DNA of 64,000 bases from a bacterium (GTDB lineage Bacteria > Bdellovibrionota_C > UBA2361 > RFPC01): contig JAUIIO010000001.1 in assembly GCA_030431715.1 (NCBI GenBank), forward strand, positions 1 through 64,000. Reading direction: 5' to 3'. Below, one piece after another: positions 43,242-53,145 of this stretch (positions within the stretch are counted from its first letter, which is position 1; every line of letters starts with the position of its first letter). Both the position numbers and the translations under genes were made by a program. The notes under the pieces are model-generated. The model saw nothing but the letters and a program-made list of their open reading frames with translations. It did no database searches and was not told the DNA's origin.

Positions 43242-45721
43242 TTCTAAAGAAAAGCATTTCTCTACACATTCTAGCTGTTACTTTTCTGATGTTACATGCC
43301 ACGTCGCTCTTAGCTGAGTATTCTCTAGAATACGTTCGAAGGATTGGAGACGATCGAATCATCCTCGTTAAAAACCTCAAGAACGCAAATGCCATTAATA
43401 AAAAAGCTACAAAAGATGCAGAAGAAATAGCCCGTGAGTTTCTTTCTGAACTCTTCTCACAGGAGGGAGGATTTCAAGGACTTAACAGCTATGAGGAGGA
43501 TCTAGAGCTTACCGGGGTTCAAACTGATCAATTTGGGCTCAAACACGTGCGGTACCGCCAGCTCTATAAAGGAGAGGTTCCAGTGTACGCTACGGAACTT
43601 GTTGTACGTTTACGACGTGATCTGAGTGTAAATACCGTTAGCCTCTTTACTATACCGAAGCTTGCTCCTTTAGATACTTCAGTGCTTTCGTTGCAAGATG
43701 TAGAGCGTATTGCAAAGGAGCATTTTCGAAACAATGACCTGTATCGGAATGCGGTGAAGAGACAGCAAATTAAAAGAAACTGTAAAAAGAAATACCCTGA
43801 AATTCATGTTATTCGAAGATCTCGGTGTTTTCGCATTCGCCTGAGGAGAAGGAAGAAAATCTATAAGCCTGTTGAACTCAAGGACAGTGAGCTCTTTCTG
43901 TATAGCGAAAATTTTCTTGCTCAAAAAGAAGAAGACGATCAGAGATTTGTCTGGGACGTTCAATTAGCTAATGCAAGGGGTCTTCAGCATGAAAGGTATC
44001 TGATTGATGCAGGAAACGGAGAGATCGTCAGGAAAGATGATGGAATTCGTGGTTTAAATAGAAAGATCTACGATGCCTCACGCACAAATACTACGCTCGA
44101 TCTCGATTATCCTCAGTACTACGGTGGACCTACTCCTTACTACCACGGACGTTCTGAAAATATTCACACTCCACGTGGACCACTTCCTATGCAGGGGCCT
44201 ATGTCAGGATCTACTGATGTAGATGACTACTATAATGCTCTGGGGGATCTTCATACCTACTACCAGAACGTGCTTCTAAGAGACGGGGCAAATAATCTTG
44301 GTGGTCTCGTAACAGGGTCTGCTCTCGTTGCGAATGGGGATACCGCGATATATACGCATATCGATAATAACATCGGATTTGGTCAGGAATGCCAGAATAA
44401 ACACTCCTTTTCAGGAGCGAACTTTATAGCTTTTTGTAGTGAAGCAGATGCTGACGATCATGATTCACTTGGTCATGAGTATGCTCATTTTCTGGCAAGG
44501 AATATGGGAACCTCACCGGGATACCCTGTAGCCCGAGAGCTCTCAGGGACAGGAGAGTCAGGAGCAATCCTTGAAGCCATCGCTGATTTTTACGGTGAGG
44601 CATTTGAGCGATATGAAAGTGGCTCAAATGATTGGATTATCTCGTCTACAGCAGGAAATGGATTTGAAAGACATCTCTCAGATCCTACAGCATCGACAGG
44701 TCAGGCTGCGAACGATGATATCGGCGCGTATCCAGAGCATTACAGCGATCAAGATTTCTACTGTGGGAAGCAAGGAGATCCAACGGGAATCTATGCAAAT
44801 TCATTGGTGATGAGTAAGGCTTTTCATCTCATGGTTGAGGGCACTGGAGACTCGACTTACAACGGATGTCACGTAGAAGGTATCGGGTTTCAAAAGGTCG
44901 AATTTCTCATTAATTACGCTCTTAATGTTGAATTCGCAACTATCACGACATTTAACAGTAGCTATGGATTTATCAATAATGCATGTGCTGCTCTCGTGGA
45001 TTTCGGATTTTTAGGCTTTACTCAGGCCGACTGTGATAAAGTCCGTATCGCCATGCAAGCGGTACAGATAGATCAGCCAGGTATTTGTGCCATAAAAGAC
45101 TGCACGACCGAGATGGAGCAACAGGGCCTTTGTTCAACCGAAGTACTGCCGGCTACCTGTGCCGAGGATCAGGGAGTTGAAATACTTCCTGGCGATTATG
45201 ACCGTGATGAGGATGTTGACTATGATGATTATCTTCTCTGGGCAGATACGGAAGGAAATTCTGTAACACCGGGTGCAGCAGCTGATGGTGATAGTAGTGG
45301 AACGATCGATGAGGCTGACTACATCATATGGCGTTCAAATGTAGGAGCCGGAGTCACAGGAGGCTATTCAGGTGATTACAATCGCGACGGTCGGGTAGAT
45401 GCTGCAGATTACGGTCTCTGGAAAGAGATGTTCGGAAGTAATCCTGAGGCAGGTTATGGTGCCGATGGAAACGGTGACGGCAAGGTGAACCTCGCTGATT
45501 ATACGGTATGGCGTAATAATCTTGGAGCAGGTGTTCCTCAGCTACCGCCGGGTGATTACGATGAAGATGGTGATGTCGATGCAGATGACTATGCTCGTTG
45601 GAAGTCGTGTTTTGGCTCTGAACCGGTAGGTGACTGTAAAGCTGCAGATGGAAACAAGGATGGCTCTGTAAATCTTGCCGACTACACCATCTGGCGAAAT
45701 AATCTGGGAGCCGGGACATGA
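43238..45721 (+). CDS. Secreted M4 (thermolysin-like) metalloprotease with dockerin-like repeats, copy 1
   Basis: An 827-residue exported protease. The ATG at 43238 is preferred: AGGGAG lies 7 bases upstream and a proper signal peptide follows (to about LLA-E, residue 26). Residues about 40-160 are an FTP-type propeptide (GVQTDQFGLKHVRYRQLYKGEVPVYATELVV). A very basic segment (about 172-212, with RCFRIRLRRRKKI) precedes a PepSY-like part. The catalytic domain holds zinc motif HEYAH (His 413, Glu 414, His 417) and third ligand Glu 446 in LEAIAD. Residues about 652-827 are six EF-hand-like dockerin units in three pairs (GDY-D-D-DVD ... W; ADG-GDG-VNLADYTVWRNNLG). It overlaps copy 2 by 4 bases. 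Confidence 0.9.
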   Translation: MILKKSISLHILAVTFLMLHATSLLAEYSLEYVRRIGDDRIILVKNLKNANAINKKATKDAEEIAREFLSELFSQEGGFQGLNSYEEDLELTGVQTDQFGLKHVRYRQLYKGEVPVYATELVVRLRRDLSVNTVSLFTIPKLAPLDTSVLSLQDVERIAKEHFRNNDLYRNAVKRQQIKRNCKKKYPEIHVIRRSRCFRIRLRRRKKIYKPVELKDSELFLYSENFLAQKEEDDQRFVWDVQLANARGLQHERYLIDAGNGEIVRKDDGIRGLNRKIYDASRTNTTLDLDYPQYYGGPTPYYHGRSENIHTPRGPLPMQGPMSGSTDVDDYYNALGDLHTYYQNVLLRDGANNLGGLVTGSALVANGDTAIYTHIDNNIGFGQECQNKHSFSGANFIAFCSEADADDHDSLGHEYAHFLARNMGTSPGYPVARELSGTGESGAILEAIADFYGEAFERYESGSNDWIISSTAGNGFERHLSDPTASTGQAANDDIGAYPEHYSDQDFYCGKQGDPTGIYANSLVMSKAFHLMVEGTGDSTYNGCHVEGIGFQKVEFLINYALNVEFATITTFNSSYGFINNACAALVDFGFLGFTQADCDKVRIAMQAVQIDQPGICAIKDCTTEMEQQGLCSTEVLPATCAEDQGVEILPGDYDRDEDVDYDDYLLWADTEGNSVTPGAAADGDSSGTIDEADYIIWRSNVGAGVTGGYSGDYNRDGRVDAADYGLWKEMFGSNPEAGYGADGNGDGKVNLADYTVWRNNLGAGVPQLPPGDYDEDGDVDADDYARWKSCFGSEPVGDCKAADGNKDGSVNLADYTIWRNNLGAGT

Positions 45722-48186
45722 GATCGTTCTGGAACGCTTCGCTCCGCATACTTTCTTTTCTTGTACTGCTGAGTCATGCCACAAACGTATGTGCTGAACA
45801 GTCACTTGAATTCGTACGACGAGTCGGTAGTGATCGAATAATTCTTGTTGAAAATCTCGAAAAATCGGATTTAGCGTTAGAAGCACAACAAAAAAGCAAT
45901 GGATCAGCAGAAGAGATCGCCAAAGCGTTTCTCACAGAACTCTTTTCAAGAGATGGTGGTTTTCAAGGACTAAGTGACGTTGAGAATGATCTTGAGCTGC
46001 AGGGTGTTCAAACGGATCAATTTGGCCTTAAGCACATACGTTACCGTCAACTCTATAAAGGAGAAGTCCCCGTTTATGGAACTGAGCTCGTAGTTCGCCT
46101 GCGACTCGATAAGAGCGTTAATACCGTGAGTGTTTTTACCATACCAAAACTGTCTCCTTTAACGACATCAGCACTTTCACTGCAAGAGGCTGAGCGCATT
46201 GCAAAGAGCCATTTCCGGAAAAACGAACTCTATCGAAATGGAGTGAAGAGAAGGCAGATAAAGAACAATTGCAAGAAACGATCTCCTGACATTCATGTTA
46301 TTAGGAGATCTCGATGCTTTCGTATTCGCCTTCGGAGGAGAAAAAAGATATTTAAGCCGGTACAGCTTAAAGAGAGTGAGCTCTATGTGTATAGTGAGAG
46401 ATTTCTCAATCAGAAAGCAGAGAATGATCAGAGGTTTGTCTGGGAGATTGCGCTCGGCAACGCAAAAGGTTTTCAGCAGGAGAGGTATCTTATCGATGCA
46501 GCTACTGGTGAGGTTGTCCTTGTTGATAGAGGAATTCGAGGGTTAAATAGACTTGTATACGATGCCTCAAGAACCAATACGGCACTCGATCTTGATGTGC
46601 CACAGAATTATGGCAGCCCAACACCATACTTTCATGGGCGTTCTGAATCAGTCCATACCCCTAGAGGCCCGCTTCCTATTCAGGGGCCAATGTCGGGTTC
46701 AACAGATGTAGATGATTACTATGGGGCTTTAGGTGAACTGAACCGCTATTACAGTCAGGTGCTTTCAAGAAATGGAGCAAACAACCTTGGTGGTCTTGTA
46801 ACTGGCTCAGCCTTTGTTGAGAATGGTGATACGGCAATATACACCCATATCGATAATAATATTGCACTCGGTCAAGAGTGTCAGAATAAACACTCTTTTT
46901 CAGGGGCGAACTATATAGCTTTTTGTAGTGAGGCTAGCGCGTCACAGCATGATTCTCTCGGTCATGAATATGCACATTTTCTAGCACGAAATATGGGAAC
47001 CTCACCGGGATATCCTGTCGCTCGAGAGCTCTCAGAAACAGGAGAATCAGGAGCAATCCTAGAAGCTATCGCTGATTTTTATGGTGAGGCATTTGAGCGT
47101 TTTCAAAGCGATGACGGTACCAACGATTGGGTTATATCATCCACGGCAGGAAATGGATTTGAGAGGCATTTATCTGACCCGTCCTCTTCGATTGGAAGTG
47201 CTGCGAATGATACTATCGATGTCTATCCAGAGCATTACGGTGATAGAAATTTTTACTGCGGTCAGGCAGGAGATAGAACAGGCGTGCACGCAAACTCACT
47301 TGTGATGAGTAAGGCCTTCCATCTCATGTCTGAAGGAACAGGAGAATCTACGTATAATGGTTGCAGTGTTGAAGGTATTGGATTTCAGAAGGTAGAGTTT
47401 CTTATTTACTATGCTTTAGTTACTGAGTTTCATCCCTATACTTCACTTAATGAGAGTTACACATTGATTAGCAAGTCGTGTGATAATCTGAAAGGTCTGG
47501 GATATCTTGGTTTTACACAGGCGGACTGTGAGAAAGTACTCGTCGCTATGCAAGCTGTCCAAATCGATCAGCCCGGATACTGTGCGACTCTAGATGACTC
47601 AAGAAGGGCAACCTGTGCTCATATTGAAGAACCTGTAGTTGTTCCCGGTGATTACGATAGAGATTTAGATGTTGATTATGATGACTATGTTACATGGACT
47701 CAGGCTGATGGATCGAACGTAGCGCCCGGAAGCGGAGCAGATGGGAATGGTGATGGTAAAGTAGATGACGCAGACCATCTCATCTGGAAGCTTAATGTGG
47801 GAAGAGGAATAGAGACTCTCTACTCAGGAGATTATAACCGTGATGGTATGGTAGACGATGCAGACTATAAGCTCTGGCGAAGCATGTACGGAGCAACTCC
47901 TGCTGAGGCCGGGTTAGGGGCTGATGGCAATAAGGATGGACGAATTGATGCTGCTGACTACTCTGTCTGGCGAGATAACCTCGGAGCCGGAGTCCCTGAG
48001 ACTCTTACAGGAGATTACGACCAAGATGGTGATGTTGACGAAGACGATTACGCTAAATGGAGGAGTTGCTACGGAGCCGTTGCAGCGGGAAGTTGTAAGT
48101 ATGCCGATGGTAATGGCGATGGGCGAATTGATGCCGCTGACTACTCTGTTTGGAGAGATAATCTCGGATCTACTCTGAACTCTTAA
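45718..48186 (+). CDS. Secreted M4 metalloprotease with dockerin-like repeats, copy 2
   Basis: An 822-residue tandem paralogue of the preceding gene, similar along its whole length: signal peptide (to about residue 26), FTP-type propeptide, the same basic RCFRIRLRRRKKI segment, zinc motif HEYAH (His 416, Glu 417, His 420) with third ligand Glu 449, and six dockerin-like units from about residue 644 to the end. ATGA overlap with copy 1 suggests coupled translation. The catalytic cores are more alike than the N-terminal 60 residues. Its stop overlaps the convergent TadG-like gene by 4 bases. Confidence 0.9.
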   Translation: MRSFWNASLRILSFLVLLSHATNVCAEQSLEFVRRVGSDRIILVENLEKSDLALEAQQKSNGSAEEIAKAFLTELFSRDGGFQGLSDVENDLELQGVQTDQFGLKHIRYRQLYKGEVPVYGTELVVRLRLDKSVNTVSVFTIPKLSPLTTSALSLQEAERIAKSHFRKNELYRNGVKRRQIKNNCKKRSPDIHVIRRSRCFRIRLRRRKKIFKPVQLKESELYVYSERFLNQKAENDQRFVWEIALGNAKGFQQERYLIDAATGEVVLVDRGIRGLNRLVYDASRTNTALDLDVPQNYGSPTPYFHGRSESVHTPRGPLPIQGPMSGSTDVDDYYGALGELNRYYSQVLSRNGANNLGGLVTGSAFVENGDTAIYTHIDNNIALGQECQNKHSFSGANYIAFCSEASASQHDSLGHEYAHFLARNMGTSPGYPVARELSETGESGAILEAIADFYGEAFERFQSDDGTNDWVISSTAGNGFERHLSDPSSSIGSAANDTIDVYPEHYGDRNFYCGQAGDRTGVHANSLVMSKAFHLMSEGTGESTYNGCSVEGIGFQKVEFLIYYALVTEFHPYTSLNESYTLISKSCDNLKGLGYLGFTQADCEKVLVAMQAVQIDQPGYCATLDDSRRATCAHIEEPVVVPGDYDRDLDVDYDDYVTWTQADGSNVAPGSGADGNGDGKVDDADHLIWKLNVGRGIETLYSGDYNRDGMVDDADYKLWRSMYGATPAEAGLGADGNKDGRIDAADYSVWRDNLGAGVPETLTGDYDQDGDVDEDDYAKWRSCYGAVAAGSCKYADGNGDGRIDAADYSVWRDNLGSTLNS

Positions 48187-50126
48187 TCCCCGGAATCATC
48201 CAAATTTTCTTCAGGTATCACCAGCCGTACCGGACGTTCATTTTGAAGCTTGAATTGTGGTGTTGAAAGGAGGCCTTGATTGCAATCAATCATTCCTTTG
48301 ACATTGTTACATCCTGTACCACCGATAAAACCCCACGGCTCATCATCTTCGCTCCATTGATCTTCCCACTCAAGATCTAAAGCGGGATAGGATGGAATCT
48401 GACTGAGTCGCTCTGGTGGAGGCATCCCAACATCAGCATCGTAAAAGATCATATCGACAAACCCCACAATATAATAATTGAGAGATCTACTTATAAGTGG
48501 ATCTGTTGGAGTGAGTAGTCCAGTATCTGATGCAATCCCTGAGCAGTACCTATCAACTCCTTCCAGTGTCGAGATTATTGGTACTGCAACTTTCCAGACT
48601 TTACTATTTTGATAAAAGTCTACAAGATCCCAAGTTAAACGATTATCGCCAGCATTAAGAGTTGGAGGAGAAGAGGTTATCGGGCATGGGAGAATATCTG
48701 GGGTATAGAGATCTCTTGAAAGTTGGTTGTCCGGAATATTGCGCTTCTCGAAACATTCTGTGTTGTAGTAAAATCTCTGTGAGTTGCACAGCCCATAACG
48801 CTCTGAGGGAGCTCCGGATCCTGAGCACGCGGCCAAGTTTGCCAGAGTCTCGTGTTCGACAGATTGAAAATGGTTCTCATCCTTAGGCAAAAAGATATTA
48901 AAAATAGAACGATCGAATTCAGTACTAAATGCAGGATGCTTGATGTCATCAGCTTTAGACGAATCGACTGGAAGTTGGTTTATAATCTGCTGCCATACGG
49001 TTATTTGCGTATCAAATTCAGTTAATCCTTCCGGGCGGAGTTGAAAAGGGTCTCCAATCTTTGCTGTCCGACACCCTTCTGCTATTGCCTGACGAATCTC
49101 ACTTTCTGGCAGGTTTCCAGTAGTGTCATCGAAACTTGCTACAGAGAGTCCAGTCACACCATAATGATCACTAACCGATATTCCTGGCAAAGAAAGAGTG
49201 TTAAAATCACAGGTGCCCCTGTAATACGATTCGCCGCCTATGTCACCCGGATTGGTTTCGGTTTCACGGTAAGCGTGATAGTGACTCAGTGCCTTATTAA
49301 CCATAAATACCGGCTCATATGGCAGTTTGTCCTCGGATGGGAAAGGCACGTAGAGAGTTCCTGGGAGCACGTCGCAGTCCGTTCCTTCGGTACAGTAGCG
49401 CTTTGACTCAGTAAAGTATCTCTCAATCTTACACGCCCTATCTTTAAATAGCTCTCCTGAGTCTGATACGAGGTTACATATCGGTATAGCAAACGGGGCG
49501 ATACACTGCTCTTCCGCAACATCTCCCGCCAGAGCATAGGTTCTAACCTTTATTGGAGTCTTTGAGATTTTAAATAGATTAAAAAACGAATTCTGGTAGT
49601 TATAAGTTATGCTTACATAAATAGCATTTGCTACAAGGAATGGGGGAGTTTCAGAGTGAACACTTTTCCACGACTCGCCATTATCTAGCTGGCGATCGAG
49701 GTCTTCAAAGATGAAGTTGTGGTGTTTAGATTCCTGATGAATAAAGACATCATCTAACTCCTCTGTGTAAGGAGTGCTCGTATTCCACCATCTTCCACGC
49801 CGAATAATGACTTCTGCATCGTCATTTTTCCAGTAGAGTTCATCCGGGTTATTGAAGGTTAAATTTGTAGCGGCGAGGCCATCAGAAAAATTCTCCTTAA
49901 CCACATTGAGTGCAATTTCAAGAGAATCATCATAACAGGCACGGGTGGAACAAAGGGTGGATGCAGCTAACTGAGCAGCAGTATCTACGGTATTCTGAAG
50001 ATTGCTCTTTAGTGATCGTGAGCTGCTGACATTAAGAGAAAAGGAAAGTGAACCAACAATAATAACAAGGAAAAGAGCCACAAAATAGGCCACGGCTCCC
50101 TGTTCGGATACTCTCTTACTCTTCAT
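48183..50126 (-). CDS. TadG-like pilus-associated protein
   Basis: A 647-residue protein with the TadG/Tad N-terminal signature EQGAVAYFVALFLVIIVGSLSFSLNVSSSRSLKSNLQNTVDTAAQLAASTLC (residues 8-59): prepilin-like helix followed by the D-[AT]-[AT]-A-L-A-A pattern. The large extracytoplasmic part contains many Cys (for example CIAPFAIPIC) likely to form disulfides and no recognised von Willebrand domain. TadG proteins are envelope parts of Flp/Tad pilus machines. It is last of three minus-strand genes with two TadE-like proteins; the Tad ATPase and secretin are not in this window. Confidence 0.75.
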   Translation of the reverse strand: MKSKRVSEQGAVAYFVALFLVIIVGSLSFSLNVSSSRSLKSNLQNTVDTAAQLAASTLCSTRACYDDSLEIALNVVKENFSDGLAATNLTFNNPDELYWKNDDAEVIIRRGRWWNTSTPYTEELDDVFIHQESKHHNFIFEDLDRQLDNGESWKSVHSETPPFLVANAIYVSITYNYQNSFFNLFKISKTPIKVRTYALAGDVAEEQCIAPFAIPICNLVSDSGELFKDRACKIERYFTESKRYCTEGTDCDVLPGTLYVPFPSEDKLPYEPVFMVNKALSHYHAYRETETNPGDIGGESYYRGTCDFNTLSLPGISVSDHYGVTGLSVASFDDTTGNLPESEIRQAIAEGCRTAKIGDPFQLRPEGLTEFDTQITVWQQIINQLPVDSSKADDIKHPAFSTEFDRSIFNIFLPKDENHFQSVEHETLANLAACSGSGAPSERYGLCNSQRFYYNTECFEKRNIPDNQLSRDLYTPDILPCPITSSPPTLNAGDNRLTWDLVDFYQNSKVWKVAVPIISTLEGVDRYCSGIASDTGLLTPTDPLISRSLNYYIVGFVDMIFYDADVGMPPPERLSQIPSYPALDLEWEDQWSEDDEPWGFIGGTGCNNVKGMIDCNQGLLSTPQFKLQNERPVRLVIPEENLDDSGD

Positions 50127-50162
50127 GGATTCATCCCTCGTATTTGCAAAGTATAGAAGAAA

Positions 50163-50678
50163 TTAGGGATAGGTGAAAGTGTCTGAACATGCGCTCTGAG
50201 CATCGGGTTCATATGGCAGCCGAACAGTGGAACGGACCTCAAAAAGATCGTTATCTATCCCGAAGAGCTTATTACACATATAGCAGGTAACTCCGATTGA
50301 TGCCTTGAGGGTTAGAGCCTCTACAGCGTACGTGGGGAGATCATTGCCTGAGTATGAAAAAGGCGAGGATTTCATTTCAAAATGTCTCAGTCTCTTATCG
50401 AGGTTGTTCTGTCTGAGTTGTGATTGAAAGTATTCAAGCTCTGAGGTAGCGCAAGGATCAATATTCGAAGAGCGAGTAGAGGGCATCTCAAGATTTTCTA
50501 TATGAAGAGAGGAAGCAAATCGTGCAGTCGATCGGAGAGCTTCGGTAAGTTGAGACTTTTCGGTGAGTATAACACCTACCTGGGTAACGGCCATTAGGAG
50601 AAAGAGCAAGATCGGTACTATGATGGAAAACTCAAGAAGCGCTCCCCCTGAGCTTGATGTGAGGCGCTGCTTTAACAT
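50163..50678 (-). CDS. TadE-like pseudopilin
   Basis: A 171-residue TadE-type protein. The N-terminus GGALLEFSIIVPILLFLLMAVTQVGVILTEKSQLTEALRSTARFASS (residues 10-56) is the TadE signature, with Glu at the +5-like position after the short leader. The rest is periplasmic with paired Cys (CYMC). It overlaps the upstream TadE-like gene by 7 bases and lies 36 bases before the TadG-like gene. A minor pseudopilin role in a Tad-type apparatus is likely. Confidence 0.8.
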   Translation of the reverse strand: MLKQRLTSSSGGALLEFSIIVPILLFLLMAVTQVGVILTEKSQLTEALRSTARFASSLHIENLEMPSTRSSNIDPCATSELEYFQSQLRQNNLDKRLRHFEMKSSPFSYSGNDLPTYAVEALTLKASIGVTCYMCNKLFGIDNDLFEVRSTVRLPYEPDAQSACSDTFTYP

Positions 50679-51214
50679 GTAAAGTCATCTCCCTCGTTTA
50701 TATCATCGAGTAAAGCATCGACCTTATTTTGATCTTCGGGTAGATATTCTGGATCCTGCTCTCTTAGAAACACAACAGATCCACAAGGAGCAGTTTTAAA
50801 GAGTCCTGTGAAAAGTGATCCTATGCCAGTCTGCTTTACGCTCACCCTGATGGCTTCTTGAACAAAGTTTTTTCCGGGGTGTTTGTTATTATTGTGAGGC
50901 ATTGAATACTGAACAGTTCGCACGTTTACGAGAAAGGTATCGGCATCGTGCCCGGAAGAACGCAGATACTCTTCAACGCTTGCTCTGGTAATCTTATAGA
51001 TCTCACGTTTTTTTTGAAGTGAGGCGGTTGAATGGGGATAATTTGCCGCAACGTGGGCTCCGGCCCGAGCAGCGCCTAGAACATCGCCGAGGTTAATAAG
51101 AGTGTTCCCAAAGTTTATGAGTCCGCCGAGAACGAGTATGAGAAGTGGCATGACAAGTGCTGTCTCTACGAACACGCCACCGTGCTCATGATCAGCTTCA
51201 TGATGGTACAACAT
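50672..51214 (-). CDS. TadE-like pseudopilin
   Basis: A 180-residue TadE-type protein: HGGVFVETALVMPLLILVLGGLINFGNTLINLGDVLGAARAGAHVAANY (residues 11-59) gives the Gly-x-x-x-x-Glu cleavage-type leader and hydrophobic helix of the family. It is first of the three-gene TadE-TadE-TadG set. No strong promoter was identified upstream; the 143 bases before it separate it from the divergent pepF gene. Confidence 0.8.
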   Translation of the reverse strand: MLYHHEADHEHGGVFVETALVMPLLILVLGGLINFGNTLINLGDVLGAARAGAHVAANYPHSTASLQKKREIYKITRASVEEYLRSSGHDADTFLVNVRTVQYSMPHNNNKHPGKNFVQEAIRVSVKQTGIGSLFTGLFKTAPCGSVVFLREQDPEYLPEDQNKVDALLDDINEGDDFTC

Positions 51215-51357
51215 ATTACAACATCCTTTGGGGGGCTAAATTGCGAGTAAAGGACCCCCACTAATACCATTGCAAAAAGCGAGCCAAAGGCGGTATCTTG
51301 CCTCTAAACTCATTGTTACTGCTTAGGAATAAGAAATTTTCGTAGAAGGAGCCTTCA

Positions 51358-53145
51358 TTGACTACTAAAACGCTTCCTACCTGGAATCTCAAAGATCTGT
51401 ACTCTTCACCTGAAGATCAGAACTTGGCCTCAACGCTCCATGGCGCTGGTAAGGCTGCCGCCAAATTTGAGAAAAAATACCGCGGAAAGCTTGCGCAGAA
51501 AGCGAAGTCTCCCGGAAGCTTCGCTTCTCTTCTGGAGGAGTATTCTGATATTTATGAGACAGCTGCCAGTCCGGTGATCTATGCTAGTTTGAGGTTTGCA
51601 GAAACAAGTAGCGATCCTGCCAGAGGTGCTCTTTTGCAACAGATGCGTGCTGAGCACACAGCTATTGTACGCCACCTTCTCTTCTTTGATCTCGAGATTC
51701 TTAAGATACCAGCAGGAGCGATTAAAAAGCTTGTTGATGCTGCACCTATGAAGCCGTTTAAAAACTATATGAAGCAGGTGTTGTCTGGTAAGAAACACCG
51801 CCTGAGTGAGCCAGAAGAGCGCCTCTTAGCAGATAAAGCACTTACCGGTAGAAGCGCGTTCTCAAGACTATTTGATGAAGAGATGGGCGCTGCGGAGTAT
51901 ATCGTAAAGCAGGGAAAGGGGCACAAGAAGCTTTCGCAAACAGAGGTTCTTAATCTGCTCCACCACAGCAAAAGACCGGTGCGGAGAGAGGCTGCACGTT
52001 CGCTCAGTGAAGGACTTAAGTCGAATTCAAGGAGAACCGCGTATATCTATAATACACTGATTGAGGATAAGGCAGTTAATGATCGATATCGTCGGTACAG
52101 CGCCTCAGAAGATGCTCGTCATATGGATAACCAGATCTCTCGGGAGATGGTTGATGCTCTTTGTGAAGCTGTGCAGGAAAGTTACTCACTTGTGCAAAAC
52201 TATTATCGCTTTAAAAAGAAGGTTCTTGGAGTCCCGTCGCTCTACGATTACGATCGGTATGCTCCTGTAGCCTCTTCAGAGAAGAAGATCTCTTACGTGA
52301 AAGCGAGAGAGCTTATTTTAGAATCTTTCGCCAGCTTTAGTGAGGATTTCGCCGGTGTTGCGGAGCTCTTTTTTAAGAACAACTGGATAGATGCTCGAGA
52401 GAGAAAGGGAAAGCGTGGTGGGGCTTTTTGCCAGATGGGCACACCTTCAATGCACCCTTATGTTTTTATTAATTACTCTGGGTCCATGCGAGATGTTTTT
52501 ACCCTCGCTCATGAGCTTGGGCATGGGATTCATGGGTATCTGATGCAGGGGCAAAATTATCTGAATTACGATGTGCCACTTACGGTGTGTGAGACAGCGA
52601 GCGTGTTCTCTGAGATGTTGCTCTTTGATCATTTAAAGACTCATGAAAGTTCACCTAAAGAACTCTTTGCATTATCAATGCATAAGATCGAGTCTATCTT
52701 TGCAACTGTGTACAGACAGATTTCAATGTTTCTCTTTGAGAGAGATGTTCACGCGGCCCGTGAGCACGGGGAGCTTCTTCCAGAAGAATACGGCCAACTC
52801 TGGATGGCTAGGCAGAAGGAGATGTTTAAGAATTCTGTTACACTCGAAGATGGGTATCAGTGGTGGTGGAGTTATATACCTCATTTCATTCATACGCCTT
52901 TTTATGTGTATGCGTATGCTTTTGGTGAACTCCTCACACTCTCTCTTTTTAAACAGTACGAGGAAAAGCCTGAAGGCTTTCCTCAGAAATTTATGGAACT
53001 CCTTGCGAGTGGGGGATCAAAGTCTCCAGCAGACCTTGTAAGGCCATTTCGTGTGAATATGAAGTCAGCTGAGTTCTGGCGTGGCGGCGTGTCTGTGATT
53101 GAAGATATGATGAAAGACACGAAGAAGCTTTACGGGTCTCTCTAA
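51358..53145 (+). CDS. pepF: Oligoendopeptidase F (M3 metallopeptidase)
   Basis: A 595-residue cytoplasmic zinc peptidase of family M3B that trims short peptides. Zinc site FTLAHELGHGIHGYLMQG near residues 381-398 (HELGH), third ligand Glu in TVCETASVFSEMLLF near 415-430, and the family N-terminus WNLKDLYSSPEDQNL. The start is TTG, supported by AAGGAG 6 bases upstream and by the conserved residues that follow directly. It could use peptides released by the secreted proteases encoded nearby (inference). Its stop overlaps the convergent gene by 4 bases. Confidence 0.93.
   Translation: MTTKTLPTWNLKDLYSSPEDQNLASTLHGAGKAAAKFEKKYRGKLAQKAKSPGSFASLLEEYSDIYETAASPVIYASLRFAETSSDPARGALLQQMRAEHTAIVRHLLFFDLEILKIPAGAIKKLVDAAPMKPFKNYMKQVLSGKKHRLSEPEERLLADKALTGRSAFSRLFDEEMGAAEYIVKQGKGHKKLSQTEVLNLLHHSKRPVRREAARSLSEGLKSNSRRTAYIYNTLIEDKAVNDRYRRYSASEDARHMDNQISREMVDALCEAVQESYSLVQNYYRFKKKVLGVPSLYDYDRYAPVASSEKKISYVKARELILESFASFSEDFAGVAELFFKNNWIDARERKGKRGGAFCQMGTPSMHPYVFINYSGSMRDVFTLAHELGHGIHGYLMQGQNYLNYDVPLTVCETASVFSEMLLFDHLKTHESSPKELFALSMHKIESIFATVYRQISMFLFERDVHAAREHGELLPEEYGQLWMARQKEMFKNSVTLEDGYQWWWSYIPHFIHTPFYVYAYAFGELLTLSLFKQYEEKPEGFPQKFMELLASGGSKSPADLVRPFRVNMKSAEFWRGGVSVIEDMMKDTKKLYGSL

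Noticed and set aside
43790..48180. Repeated units in the M4 protease genes as a possible CRISPR or tandem-DNA element
   Set aside because: The repeats keep reading frame, diverge at silent sites and encode EF-hand-like dockerin units, so they are protein repeats.
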